From Welwitschia mirabilis (Eukaryota > Gnetophyta > Gnetopsida > Welwitschiales): a DNA stretch of 64,000 nt. Positions 11,521-24,365 of this stretch are shown here, piece by piece (the first letter of the stretch is position 1; each line of letters opens with the position of its first letter). Location of the stretch: contig JBOZIK010000001.1 of NCBI GenBank assembly GCA_051453625.1, forward strand, positions 151,882,474 to 151,946,473, given 5' to 3'. Under the pieces are notes generated by a model. It ran no database searches. It had not been told where the DNA came from and saw only the letters and a list, made by a program, of their open reading frames with translations. The translations under genes and the position numbers were made by a program.

Positions 11521-12867
11521 TTAGGGGTTTTATAAAAATATCACCTAGTTATCTATTAATGCTTCTAAAGTTCATAGAAACATTGATTTTTTTCACTTGA
11601 TCTTAAAGAAAATGGTGTCTTAGCTCAATATGTTTAGTTTGAAAATGTTGGATAGGGTTTTCTGAGATATTAATTAGACAAGTATTGTTATAAAAGATTG
11701 CAAATATTCAAAATTAACTTCAAAGCCTTTGAGAATTTCCTTCATTCATAAAATATGGGTACAATGACTTTCTATTGCTATATATTTTGCTTTCGTTATA
11801 AAAAGGGAGATAGAGTTTTGCTTCTTACTTGTCCATCTTGCCAAGTAAGATTCTAAAAGAAAACAATTTATCCTAGTTCCTTTTTAATCATCTTTACAAT
11901 TGGCCCAGTCTACATAACTAAAACCTAAAAACTCAAAGGAATTTTTTACAGGATACCATAGTCCATAGTCAATTGTACCTTTTATATATCTTATGATTCT
12001 TTTAATAGCTTGAAGGTGTGATTCCTTTAGTTGAGTCTAATATTTTACACATATCATAATACTAAATATTATGTTAGATCTACTTGTGCTTAAATACACT
12101 AGACTTCCGATCATGCTTCTATAGAGGTTTTGGCCATAGATTTTTGATGATCATTAAAACTGACTTTATATGAAGTTGACATAGATGTGTTAGTTGTTTT
12201 TACATTTTCTAGTCCTAATCCTTTGATCAACTTCCTTGAGTATTTGGATTAAGAGATTAAAATCCTGTGTTTTATTTATTTAATTTGAAGACCAAGAAAC
12301 ATGCAAACTTCACCTAGCATATTCATTTCAGAATGTGTTATCATAATACTAGTGAATTTTTTTAAGAGATCTTCATTTGAGGATCTAAAAAGTATGTCAT
12401 AAACATAGATTTGAATGATGATAAAGTTCTTTTTAAGATTGTTGACAAATAAGGTTTTATCCATAGTTCCACGAGTGTAACCATTTTCATTAAAAAATGT
12501 AACTAGTTTTTCATATCAAGTCCTTAGAGCTTACTTTAAATCATACAAAGAATTTTTGCGTTTATACACATGGTTTAATTTGTGCAGACCTATGAAACAT
12601 TAATGTTGTTCAACATAAACATCTTCATTGAGAGTTTTATTTAAAAAGGCACTATTCACATCCATTTGAATAGCTTTAATATTCTTAAAGGTTTCATATA
12701 AGAAAAACATTTTAATACTATCTATTCTAGCCATTGGAGCAAATGTGTCTTATACATATATTCTTTCAATCTAGTTATATCCTTGGGCCACTAATCTTAC
12801 CTTGCTCTTAATCACATTGTTGTGTTTATCACATTTGTTTTTAAAGATCCATTTTGTTCTAATTACA
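11521..12867 (-). pseudogene. Copia A RT C-terminal part and RNase H remnant
   Basis: On the minus strand, RT motifs appear around 12276-12860. The active-site region reads IYVYDILFRSSNEDLL where the family has YVDDIIFGS, so one catalytic Asp is replaced by Tyr. The motif MNMLGEVCMFLGLQIK follows. RNase H follows with IIRYIKGTIDYGLWYP (about 11948-12000) and ends with a 'DIFIKPL' match to the canonical DIFTKPL near 11521. Stops and frameshifts are frequent. At 12860-12868 the homology to copia B stops and R sequence begins, so the 5' half of the element (gag, protease, integrase, 5' LTR) is missing here. Confidence 0.85.
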
Positions 12868-14445
12868 TTTAGTTGTGTGAATTTCTCTTTATTACCTAGT
12901 CTTTTAATTTCATAGATCTTGAGTGCTTTAAGAGTTCTTACTATCTATTGTATTTAAGACTTAAGATTAGTTGGATTTTATCATTTATCATATGATGAAT
13001 AAGATTCTACCCCATGTATTAAATCGAAAGCACTTGATGAGTTTTATTATTTTATTAAAGGGAAATTGTATAACTTTGGGGTATAGGATTGTATAGTATG
13101 AATTGGTAATACCATAGAGTTAGTTTTATTTTCTCCTTTCTAAGACAATGTTCAAACTCTAAGATACATTTCATCTCTTCTTCCCTTTTCTTTCTTGTTT
13201 ATCACTTACATTAAGATTAAAGTTAGTGTAATACTATTCAATACCTAATTTTATCCTTAAGAAAGAATGATAACTAAGTTTCTAACTTAGTTTTAAATTC
13301 AAAACATTATACTATAAAGTTAATTAAGGAGAATCAATAAAAAATTAATATCTAAGCCTTTTCTAATCTCATAATATGTAATCTTAAACTCTAAAATCAT
13401 TATATACTTTGATTTCTATGAGTAAATCCTTTTTAACTGGGAGATTATATTATAATCCACCTTTTGTGATCTGTAATTAATAACCACAAAAACATAATTA
13501 TAAGAGTCTCTATATTATGTAATACATTTTAATATCAATTTTAATGAAAATCCTTTTTATTTCCTTTAGTGAGAATCAATGTGTAGCCTTACAATTAATA
13601 ATGTCTTGAATTTCTTATATCAAACATATAATGTATAGATACTTATAAGGTTACTTAATTAATTAATCTTAGTTTTGGGTAATTTTATTATTTTAAATAA
13701 TAATGATAATTATAAGAATTTTAATACTAAATAAACTTATTTATGATTAGGCAAGTCATTTACATGGTTAAAGAGTTAAATCAAAAAATTCATATAAAGG
13801 TGTAAAATAATGTCTACAGAAATGGCATATGATATATTTATTTGAATCATTTATCCATGTACCTTATTCAAAAAAAAAAAAAAAAACCCTAAAATTACTT
13901 GGTTAAAAGAAAAAGAATAATAAGTAAGAGTATTATGTTTAATTATGACAATTTCTTACATTCAATTATGACATTTTCTTACATCTCATTAACATTTTTC
14001 TTACATTCAATTATGACATTCCTTTCTTGTCATTTGTGTTATTGATGGATCATGAAGAGTGTAAACATGTGAATAAAGACATGCACTTATCCATAAACTA
14101 AAAACGATGAATGAGTAGAATTTATTATACCACGACTTTTATCCTTATTAATATTTGTGGAAGTACTTTATGCATAAAATATTATTTTTCTTGTTATATG
14201 ATATAGTAATTTTGAAATTGACGCATTTGTTTTTTTAATTTTTGGATTGATTATGAGCCTTAGAGGATTAAGAAGGCATTAGCATGAGGAAATGATGCAT
14301 GTAATTAATCTTGTTAATTAAAGAAAGAAGATTATTCGTCCAAATTAGGTACATGAGTCATAAATAAGATTCCTTTTGTCATTCATATGTCACTTTCACT
14401 TCTTACACAAGCTCTTACAACTTCTCATTGATTAATCTTATCAAT

Positions 14446-14630
14446 GTCACTTCTACATAATTTCATCTAACTTGTTATTGATCAATCTTATCATTATCAT
14501 TCACATGTCCATATCACTTTTATAGAAAGTCCATTTAACTTGTGATTGATAAACCTTATCATTGTGATTCAGATGTCAATGTCACTTTTACACAACGTCC
14601 ATTTAACTTGTTATTAATTAATAATATTTA
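14446..14630 (+). repeat. Tandem repeat, about 68 bp x 2.7, in R copy 2
   Basis: Units start 'tcacttttat/tcacttctac' at 14446, 14514 and 14582, equivalent to the arrays at 7372 and 17360. All three R copies keep the same number of units, so the array predates their separation. Confidence 0.7.
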
Positions 14631-14718
14631 AATAAAAGAGATTTCCTTATCTTATAAGTAAAATGATGTAGGTGATTTTTAACCAATTATATTAAGGATC
14701 TTTAGTATATCTTTTATC

Positions 14719-14726
14719 TATAAATA
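14719..14726 (+). promoter_or_regulatory. TATA box of repeat family R
   Basis: TATAAATA followed by 'gagccct', at the same place in R1 (degenerate, 7644-7651) and R3 (17636-17643), downstream of the tandem repeats. This is the form expected of an LTR promoter. It is a sequence match only. Confidence 0.45.
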
Positions 14727-16895
14727 GAGCCCTGTTTCTTCTTATCAAACTAGTATTCTTTAAGAAACTTTATGCTACTAAAATTTCTTCTTAATCTTTC
14801 ATCCTCTTAAATGTGAAGTTCGAGCTTGGAGCTTAGAGCTTGGATCTTGAAAGCTTAGAGATAGGATCTTAGAGCTTAGTACTTTCTCAATCTTCCTTAA
14901 GGATCATTAATCTTCTTCCCTCCAAGTAGGTTCTTCTTTTATGAAGATTTTAGCTCCATTCTTCCATTAGGCCTATGCATATGATTTGCATTTTTTCTCC
15001 CCTTAGGTGACACTAAGATGAGAGAGAGAGATTTTAAGGATCTCTTTACATGCTTTATTGATGGAGCTACCAATGGATATACATATGTTTTCCCCTCCCA
15101 TTGTGGTAGACTAAGATGGGAGAAAAAGTTGAGAGACCTCTTAACATGCTTAGCTTCTATGTGTCTAATAGATATTTTGACTAAATAACTAGGGGGTTCA
15201 TTATGATTTTGGGAACCCATGTTATGTTGCATTATATTATTATTGAAATGTACTTTACATCAGATTTGTATTAGAGTCTTATTAGGGTGAACAAGTCTGA
15301 TCCTCAAGAATCTATTTAGGCTATGCACTCCTTCTTAGAAAATCCTAAGAATCATAGTATTGATATATTATTTATTATAGTAATCTGAGTTTATATTACT
15401 TTTAATTGTGTTTTCTATATTTATAATACAAATTTTATTATGATTTCATAGTTAATTTAATTAATATTTATTTCTATAAATTAGTATGGTTCTCTTGTTC
15501 TTAGTTTAGTTAAAGTTTACTTTTTTTTTTTAAAGTGAAGCACAACTTAAGAAAGTTATAACTTATTTAATACTAAGTAAAACTTTATAAAATTTTTTGT
15601 GTAAGTCTATAATCATGTTAGAAAGTTAAAAGTTCTAGAACAATAACTTTTTAATGAAAGTATCTCAAATTTTATAAGCAAAAAACAATAAGCAAAAATT
15701 TTAGTTTTTAGAATTTATAGAATGTTCTAGGTAAAAATGGAGCAGTCTAAGTTATAGAGAATATAATAAGCTATTAAAAAATATTTACTCATTGAAAACT
15801 CCAAGTAAATTAAAAGTTATGACCATTTTAGTGAAGGGTATAAGTTTAGCAATTCCAGAACTTAAGCAGTTTTTATAGTTTAAAGTTTGAACCTATAAAA
15901 TACATCTAGGATGATTCAAATTTATTAAAATTAATTTTTAGGAATAGTATTATGAGTCTAGTTTAAGAAAATTAAGTCTAATTTATTTTTGCTTTTTTAA
16001 ATAATTAATTAAAATTTTTTATTTTAATGCCTTCTAAAAGCTAAGAAATTTTGTCATTAATTTTAATAATTATAGAAGATTATCTTATGCAAGTACCAAA
16101 TTATTTTAAATATAATATATGATTTCTAATTAAGCTAAGTCTATTTTTATATCATTTTGATTTACCATTTATTAAAAATTAGGCTCTTATTCTTACCTTT
16201 CAAGCATAAACATTAGGGTTGTCTACTTAATAACTCTAGAGATGTGTAGTCTAATCAATTACTTTATTAGTGCTTTTTTTAATAAAATATACATATATTT
16301 TACCTAACTTTATTTTGCTATAGACATTTAGAAATTATAAAGGGGGTTTACAAGTTGGCTTAGTTACATAAATGAAGCATGTTTTTACAGTAGAACTTAA
16401 ATGTATTAATGTATTTTATTTGAAAAGAATTACTATAATGTAGAAAAATGAAGAGATGTTTTCTTTTATTTATTTTCATTATTACACTTTGAAGATGCAT
16501 GATTTTTCTTTATGTAAAATTAAAAAAAAAATGCTTATATGCTCTATTTTTCTTTCGTATGATTATTTCTTAAAATAAACCCAATGATGATTAGAATTAT
16601 TTTTACTAGGTAAACAAACCATTAAATGTTCACATATTGTATGCTCACATTTGTATGGTGTATTCATTCAACTAAACCAAGATAATCTCAATAATCATTC
16701 ATTCCCATACTTGAATTTCATCACCAAAGTGGGTTGCATTGTACTTTTATTTTCAAACCCTTCTAGAATTGGATTTAATTACCACTCTCCTATCCTACCC
16801 ATGCGTGGACTTGTTTTTACTTAATATCTCGAGCCCTTGGTATCAAAGGATCATGTTGCACCATCCTACGATGCTTCAAGGAAGCGAGGGTCACT

Positions 16896-16995
16896 NNNNN
16901 NNNNNNNNNNNNNNNNNNNNNNNNNNNNNNNNNNNNNNNNNNNNNNNNNNNNNNNNNNNNNNNNNNNNNNNNNNNNNNNNNNNNNNNNNNNNNNN
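16896..16995. other. Assembly gap, 100 N
   Basis: Exactly 100 N, probably of unknown true size. It separates R copy 2 from R copy 3. R3 starts in mid-family right after it, so the join may hide missing or mis-joined repeat sequence. Confidence 0.95.
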
Positions 16996-18595
16996 AATTA
17001 AAAAGGATAAATGAGTAGAATTTATTCTACCATGACTTTTATCCTTATTGATATTTGTGGAAGTACTTTATGTATAAAATATTATTTTTCTTGTTGTGTT
17101 ACATGATAATTTTGGAATTGGTGCATTTGTTCTTTCATGCATTTTAAATTTCTTTAGGATTAATTATAAGCATATGAAGGATTAAGAAGGAACTAGCATG
17201 AGGAAATGATATATGTAATTAATCTTGTTAATTTAAGCAAAAAGATTACTCACCCAAATTAGGTGCATGAGTTATAAATAAGATTTATTTTATCATTCAT
17301 ACATCACTTTTACATTTTACAAAGCTCTCACAGCTTCTCATTGATTAGTCTTATTAATGTCACTTTTACACAAAGTTCATCAACTTGTAATTGATCAATT
17401 ATATCATTGTTATTCACATGTTCATATCACTTTTACATAAATTATATCCAACTTGTCATTAATCAATCTTATCATTATAATTCACATGTCCATATCACTT
17501 TTACATAAAGTACATTCAATGTGTCATTAATCAATCTTATCCAGTTAAAGATATTTTGTTTTTTAACCTTAAGAGTAAAATGATGTGGGTAGTCTTTAAC
17601 TAATTATATCAAGAACCTTTATCACATCATTTATCTATAAATAAATCCCTCTTCCTTCTTCTCAAGCTAGTATTATCTAAGAAAGTTTATACTACCAAAA
17701 TTAATTCTCAATCTTTCATCCTCTTGGGTATGGAGTTGGAGCTTTAATAGGTGGCCAACTTGTTATATTTGACATATGATTAGGAGTGTGTTTTTAGGTA
17801 TATTTTGTAATTTTAATGCTTAAATTAATAATTTTTAATATCCAGAATTAGAGATAAAGAATTAAGCATAATTTGGATTAAAATTAAGTAATTATGAAGC
17901 ATTTGAGAAAGTACTAGCAAACTAAACAATCAGGTTCAACCTACCACTAGAAGATAAAGTACTATAAGAGAAATCATTAAAGGATAAGGCCCTTGAAGAG
18001 ACATTTATACTCTACATACCACTAGATTTCAATAAGTCTACATGAAGGTGTATGAGATAAGAAAATTATTACTTACTAGATTTTACCTAACACTAAATTC
18101 CAAGAAGTACAAGTGGTAATAACTACAAGATAATCATTACATCTATTACTATATTTATATTATAGTCATTCACCTACTAGTAGAGGATGAAGTTGGTAGA
18201 TGGTAAATAATTAAGCTTTATTTTTTAGCTAAAATTATAATGTAATCATTCTAGTTTCTTCTTTATCTAAATTAGTCCACCATCTAAACCTATATAAACC
18301 CCCTTAGTCCTCCCATTTCTCCATCTCTCTTTTGGTTATCAAAGTGCTTGTGACATTGGAGCTTGGAGTTTAGATCTTAAAAACATAGAAGTAGAATCTT
18401 AGAGCTTCTAACTTCATCAATATTTTTCAAAGATCATTAATATTTTTTTCCTAAAGTAGGTTCTTCTTTCCTAATAATATTAGCTCCATTTATTACATTG
18501 GGCCTTCACTTATGGTTGTTATATTAATATAGTATTTGTATTCTTCTCTCCCATTGACTGATACTAAGATAAAAGAAACATTTAAGGGATCTTTT
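16996..18595 (+). repeat. Repeat family R, copy 3, left part
   Basis: Matches R1 from about 7030 to 8605, including the 68-bp repeats (17360-17545), the TATA-like site at 17636-17643 and the 617-bp segment missing from R2. It ends at the copia B insertion point and continues on the far side at 26534. The 5-bp target duplication is 'ctttt' here (18591-18595) against 'ctctt' at 26534-26538. Confidence 0.7.
17360..17545 (+). repeat. Tandem repeat, about 68 bp x 2.7, in R copy 3
   Basis: Units start 'tcacttttaca' at 17360, 17427 and 17495. Same unit and register as in R1 and R2. Confidence 0.7.
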
Positions 18596-19835
18596 TATTG
18601 GATCTAAAACCATAAAGGGTAGTGAATAGGATTTTAAAAATAAATAAATAAATTGAAAAGATATCTCCATAAAGTATTGAATACTGAAAACATTTATGCA
18701 TATGAAATAACAAAAATGATCTGAAAAAAAATAACTAAAAGTAGAAAATACCAGATAATATTGATAAACACACGATTTATAGTGGTTCAAGAAATATATT
18801 ACTCCACTCTTAGTAATTAGCTTCTATTCAAGATTGATCTAGATTCTTGTTACTCACTTTCCAAGTTTCTCAGGTTCACATATCACCTTTTATGAGTGGA
18901 CTTTTTAGAGGCTTAGTATCAACCTTTAGAGAAAATGCTTTTTAATGTTAATAGTATGCCATAATGCACAAACTTTACTAGAATTAAATTATAGAAATGA
19001 TAGTACTATAATATCTAAAAATAATATTACAAATTTAAGTACATACAGTGAAAACTGATTGGCCAAAGGACTTATAATCAAAAGATGCTTATTTGATTTT
19101 TTGGTTCAGCGTCAGAGATACAATGATATTAATGGTTAAGGATTATATAAAAGATAAATTTTAGAGTTTAACAAATATATTTGATACTTTAATAGATAAA
19201 AACAAGAAGGAAACAATTAGAAAAATTCTATTTCCATCACAACTAGTTGATTCCTCAAAATGTCTAGTCGATCCTATTAAGTATCATTACTAAAGTTGGT
19301 AAACTTCATCTTCTTTAAGTCAACCTAAGTTCTTCATGTATCTATGTCTGGTCAAGCCTATCAGGGATCCAGTTGACTTCATAAGTCTAAGTCTAACTGA
19401 CCCCATATGAAGAATAGTGAAAAACATCTTTAGCCTAGGTATAGCCAACCCCTTAGGAATCTAGCCAACATCTTAATGACAATAACTTAAAAACATTTTT
19501 ATTCTAAATCTAGTCAATTCCTTAAGAATCTAGTTAATCTCTTGATGATAAAAGGTTAAAAACATTTTGAGTCTAGTTTTGGTTGATCCCTGAAAAGTCC
19601 AGTCAACCTCTTAGTAATCTAGTATTGATACTTTTTGTATAGGTCTATTCAATCCCTTAGAAATCCAATCAACCCCTTTAAGGGAGTGTAACTTATAAAG
19701 TTTATGTATGGCTAGTGAGAAATTTTTATTACTTTTAACCTACAAGGATTAATATTTTTTTGGTAAGGAATACAACACATTTTGCTATACCAAAAAATAT
19801 TAGTTTAACATCAACTTGGAAAATTATAACTAAAC
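18596..19835 (-). repeat. Copia B 3' LTR
   Basis: Minus-strand 3' LTR of about 1.24 kb. The inner edge is at 'aaca' before 'atcttcccctttga', the complement of a polypurine tract. The outer edge is 'tattggatct', corresponding to 'tgttggata' in the 5' LTR. U3 repeats of 'agtcgatcc/ggtcaagcc' type lie at about 19240-19690. Confidence 0.8.
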
Positions 19836-20671
19836 AATCTTCCCCTTTGACATTGATGGTAAACTATAATTATTTGAAAATATTAATTTTAAAAATGTTT
19901 CCTCAAAAAGTACCCATTATATTTATGAAAAATGATTGACCATATTTATTCAAATCAATCATTCATAATGGTTTTCTAAAGAGAGCCATATATATTAAAA
20001 AAATTAAGATCATAGTTCATTAGAAATATAATATGCATTAATAGATAAGACAAATAATACCAAATGTATTTCTATTAATATTTTTAAGTAGTACAACTAA
20101 AAGATACTCATGGTTAAATATCTGATAATAATAATTGATAATAACTAATTTTATAACAATAACAATAACAACTATTTCTTCCCCTTTTAACATCAATAAT
20201 AAAGGAGAGAAAAAAGAAAGTAACATGAATAGCCTAGAATAACAAAAACACAATAGAAATAACAAAAATTTAATGTGATTCTTCTTCTTTCTTCTCCTCA
20301 GATTCTTTTTTAGAATTTGGATCTTCTTCTTCTTATTTTCTTATTCAACTATATTTTAGTAGAGATATGAACTTCCTTAGAAGTGTCTACAATCTCATAA
20401 CCTAGTACAATGAGAGCCTCTTTCATGTACCAAGTATAAGATTCTAGCCTTTTGAGGTACAAAAAAATTTGTTCAAGGAAGGCCCACTTTGAAGAAGAAA
20501 GCTTGATTTCTTGGATTTTAAGAGGTTTAGATTTGAGGGAAAAAAATGTCCACTAGAGAGATTTTATTTAGTTACAAGTCTTTTTTAGACTAAGATCTGA
20601 GTCCAGTTAACTACCCTACTTTAAGTAAGAGGATAAGAAATAACCCCTAATTTGTGATGAATTCTATAAAA
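19836..20671 (-). other. Copia B 3' non-coding tail
   Basis: Between RNase H and the 3' LTR. The portion near the LTR matches copia A's tail, including the degenerate (CTT)n tract at about 20280-20340, but roughly 0.9 kb of copia A's tail with the accessory frame is missing here. No coding region supported. Confidence 0.6.
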
Positions 20672-22010
20672 GTTATCAAAGTTTAGAGGTTTTATGAAAA
20701 TATTATCTAGTTGTCTATCAGTGCTTATAAAGTTCATAGAAATATTGCCTTTTCCCACTTAATCTCTAAGGAAATGACATCTTAGCTTAATATATTTAGC
20801 TTGAGAATGTTGAAGAGGGTTTTTTGAGATATTAATTATAATAGTATTATTATAAAAGACTATAACTTATTCAAAATTAATTTCAAAGTCTTTGAGCATT
20901 TCCTTCATTCATAAAATATTAGTACAATAAGTCTCTTCTATTATATATTCTACTTCTGTTATGGAGAGGGAAACAAAGGTTTACTTCTTACTTGACCATC
21001 CTACCAAGAAAGATCCTAAAAGAAAATAATTTAAACTAATTCTTTTTTAATCATCTTTACAACCAGCCAAGTCTAGATTACTAAAACCTATAAGCTTAAA
21101 GGAAGTTTTTGTAGGATACCATAGCCCATAGTCACTTGTACCTTTTATATATCTTATGATTCTTTTAATAGCTTGGAGGTGTGATTTCTTTAGTTGAGTC
21201 TGATATCTTACACATACAGCAAAAATAAACATTATGTTAGGTCTACTTGTGGCTAAATATAATATAATTTCTATCATTCTTCTATAGAGTTTTTATTCCA
21301 CAAATTTTCCATAATCATTAAAACTAACTTTACATAAAGTTGACATAGGTATGTTTGTTGTTTTTACCTTTTATAGTCCAAATCATTTAATTAAGTTCCT
21401 TGAGTATTTGGATTGAGAGATGTAAACCTTATGTTTTATTTATTTAATTTGAAGACTAAGAAACATGTAAACTTCACCCAACATATTTATTTTACAATGT
21501 GTTGTCATAATGCTAGTGAATTCTTCTGAGAGATCTTCATTTGAGGCTGAAAAAATTATTTCATAACATATATTTATATGATGATAAAGTCCTTTTTATT
21601 ATTTTTGACACACAAGATTTTATTCACAATTCCACAAGTGTAATCATTTTCATTAAGAAATATTATTATTTTTTTTCATATCAAGTCCTTAAAGCTTATT
21701 TTAAACTATATAAAGCCTTTTTAAGTTTGTATACATGGTATAGTTTGTGTGGATCTATGAGACCTTAAGGTTGTTCCACATAAACATCTTCATTGAGAGT
21801 TCTATTTAAAAACGCACTTTTCACATCCATATGAATAACTTTGATATTATTAAAGGTTGCCTATGAGAGAAACATTCTAATGCTATCTAGTCTAGCCACT
21901 AGAGTAAATGTGTCTTTTACCTCTACTCCTTCAATCTAGTTATATCCTTGGGCCACTAATCTTGCCTTATTCTTAATCACATTATTGTATTCATCACAGT
22001 TATTTTTAAA
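20672..22010 (-). pseudogene. Copia B reverse transcriptase and RNase H
   Basis: Minus-strand RT starts with NKARLVAQGYN near 22000. It then reads RLDSIRM, IHMDVKSAFLNRTLNEDVYVEQP and YHVYKLKKALYSLK, all standard copia RT motifs in order. The catalytic YVDD region is destroyed (about 21570, reads IYVMK plus stop). RNase H reads SRPNIMF, IKRIIRYIKGTSDYGLWYP and FKLIGFSNLDLAGCKDD at 21047-21277, then a degraded 'DNIFIKPL' end at about 20672. In the FSDADW-like motif the usual Asp-Ala-Asp reads Asn-Leu-Asp. Many stops. The enzyme would have copied the element RNA; this copy cannot. Confidence 0.88.
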
Positions 22011-22099
22011 GATCCATTTTATTTCAATTACGTTATGATATTTGGTCTTTCTACAAGTTTCCAGATATCATTTCTTTTGAATTATTAAAGTTTATCTTG

Positions 22100-23405
22100 C
22101 ATAGCCATCATCCATTCTTCATGAACTTCTGCCTCTTCAAACTTTTTAGGTTCAATTTAAGAGACATAATAAATGTTGACATATAATTTTTTAAGAGATA
22201 TTTTAGTTCAAATTGTTCATCTTATATCTCCAATAATAGACTCAAGTGGATGTTATTTTAGCTCTTTGAACTTTTTAAAAGTAACCTATTAAGATGGCTT
22301 TTCTTCCTTTTTAGTTGTTACTTCTTTTACTATGAAGGTACTTGGAGTTATATTTTCTTCACCATTTCAAGAAAGAAGTCTTATACTAAAGTCATCTATT
22401 TGAATGTTTATATATTATTCTACTATTATATTTCATTTGTTAAAAACCCAATAGGCTCTACTTCTAGTTGAGTATCCTAAAAGGATTAGTTTATTAGCTT
22501 TAGACTTAAAGTTGCTCAAATATTCCCTATCTTTTAAGATGAAACATTTACTCCCAAGAATCTTAAAATATGAAACATTTGGTTTTCTTTCTTCTCAATT
22601 CTCATAGGGGGTTTTATCCATACCTAGCCTTAGATAGACTCTACTAATAATATACTAAGTAGTACTTATTGCTTCAAACCAAAATGTTTTAGGAACTTTC
22701 TTATCCTTTACCATTGTTCTTATCATTTGTTGAAGGACTTGGTTTTTTCTCTTTACAATTCCATTTTGTTGAGGATTCTTTGGGCTAAAAACTGATGTTC
22801 TATACCATTGTTTACATAATACTTCTCAAAAATATGATTTTAGAATTCTCCTTTATAATCACTTCTAATTCTTTTGATAGTATATCTTTTTTTATTTTGG
22901 ATTTTGTTATAGATTTCAATACAATTTTTAAAGGTTTAAGCTTTATTTTCTAAGAAAGCAACCAAAGTAAATCTAGAGTAGTCATCTATCATACTCAAAA
23001 ATTATTACTTTTCCCTTAGACTTTTAGTTTGAATAGGACCTATGAAGTCTATGTGAATGAGTTTAAGTGGCATTAATGAGGAGACTAAGTTTTTACTTTG
23101 ATGAGAAGTCTTGACTTGTTTTTCTTTATGATAAGCATTACATAACCCATGTTTTTTAATGTTAATCTTAGAAATTCCCTTCATAAATTTTTTAATGATG
23201 ATTTTAAGATGGTCATAGTTTACATGTCCTAATTATTGGTGCAATAATTCTTCTTGATTTATACTACAAAAATAACAAGCAAATAAAGATTAATCAATGC
23301 TATAAACATTATCTATTCTATTTGCTTTAAGAAAAACTTCATTTATTTTGCCATGTCTAACTTCACATTTTTTACTATTAAAGATAACTTTGTAACTTTT
23401 ATCAT
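22100..23405 (-). pseudogene. Copia B integrase
   Basis: Minus-strand integrase remnant. The HHCC region is near 23100-23240: LHQ-stop-LGHVN, then a CNAYHKEKQ in which the second zinc-binding Cys is replaced by Tyr. The first catalytic Asp is kept in LIHIDFIGP. The second is kept in IRSDYKGEF (about 22840). In the third motif the family reads QQNGVVERKN, but here QQNGIVKRKNQVLQQM (about 22730-22785), so the catalytic Glu has become Lys. FWFEAIST follows. It is broken by stops and frameshifts. Confidence 0.85.
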
Positions 23406-23409
23406 AAAT

Positions 23410-23622
23410 TTAACTAATACTTAGCAAATTATGTTTAAGACCATTCACATATAAAACTTCATTAATTTTAGGCATGTTACCTCCACTGATGCTTCCATTG
23501 CCTTTACTTTTTACTTTTCCATTATCACCAAATGTCACTTCTCCTTTATCAAAGTCATCTAAATGTTGGAATCTTGATTTGTTACCTATCATATCCTAAG
23601 AAAAACCACTATTCATGTACCA
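23410..23622 (-). pseudogene. Copia B protease region
   Basis: Reads WYMNSGFS-stop-DMIGNKSRF and continues to VTFGDNGK, NEVLYVNGLKHNLLSIS. Copia elements have WxxDSGCSRHMTG here. The catalytic Asp is Asn (GAT to AAT), so protease activity would be lost even without the stop. The LLSIS ending is the usual junction to the pre-integrase domain. Confidence 0.82.
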
Positions 23623-24365
23623 GCAAGTTCCATTTGATACTTTAAATGCTATTTGGATCAATAAACTCTTGAAATTGTTAGCACTTATTCACTTAGTTTG
23701 TTTGGATTATTGTGGTATACATCCTTTGAAATAAAACAGTTCTAATAGAATTTGAAAAGAGTATTAACTTTGTATTATTTCAAAATAATTTTGAATGATT
23801 TATCATTTCACAAAAGTGATAAGTAATTTTTGATAGAGAGTTATTTGCCATATTACCTAATTCAACTAATTATGTAATTTTTGTGAGATGAAGTTAGTAC
23901 TTTTGTTGTCATGAACCGGTTTTCATATCCCAATAATCTATTGTAATTTACTTCAACTATTTGAAAATTTAATTACAAAGTAAGACAAGCTTTTTACCTC
24001 TATTTTAGCAGGGAGTTTCCTATTTGAACCATCCTATACTTTGTCTTCAACTCTCCCTTTTCCTTGTTCAGAGCCTTCACTATTTTGTTTAGTTCATTGA
24101 TCTATTTTGCCAATTTTTTACACTCTAAATAAAATTCTTAGTAAGTATTTTCTAGCTCATTTTGATCTTCTTCAATAAGATCTAGATCATCTGGTTCTGT
24201 TGAGCAAGAAATATTCTTCATGGAAGGGAATATTGCCATGCATGAAAGTCTTCTATCTTCATCTAACTCTTTACCTGAGATATTGTCTTCTTTTTAATCT
24301 ATATTATCCTAGATGGTGATGAAGGGTGATGTATTGAATATCCTCTAATATTTTTTATTATTTTA

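Larger units (their letters stand above)
12868..16895 (+). repeat. Repeat family R, copy 2 (longest, without copia insertion)
   Basis: Begins in the middle of the family at the copia A junction and runs to an assembly gap. The segment 12868-15046 matches R1. The segment 15047-16895 matches 26534-28380, the right half of R3. The run 'aaggatctctttacatgc' at about 15037-15054 is the uninterrupted form of the site at which copia B is inserted in R3. Contains a tandem array at 14446-14630 and a clean TATA box. No readable protein. The minus-strand open frame near 14939-15232 appears to be chance. Confidence 0.7.

Noticed and set aside
14939-15232. 97-codon minus frame with a repeated HVKRSL string
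   Set aside because: The repeated string comes from a short duplicated DNA segment ('cctctt-acatgctt') on the plus strand; the frame is not preserved in the matching R3 sequence.
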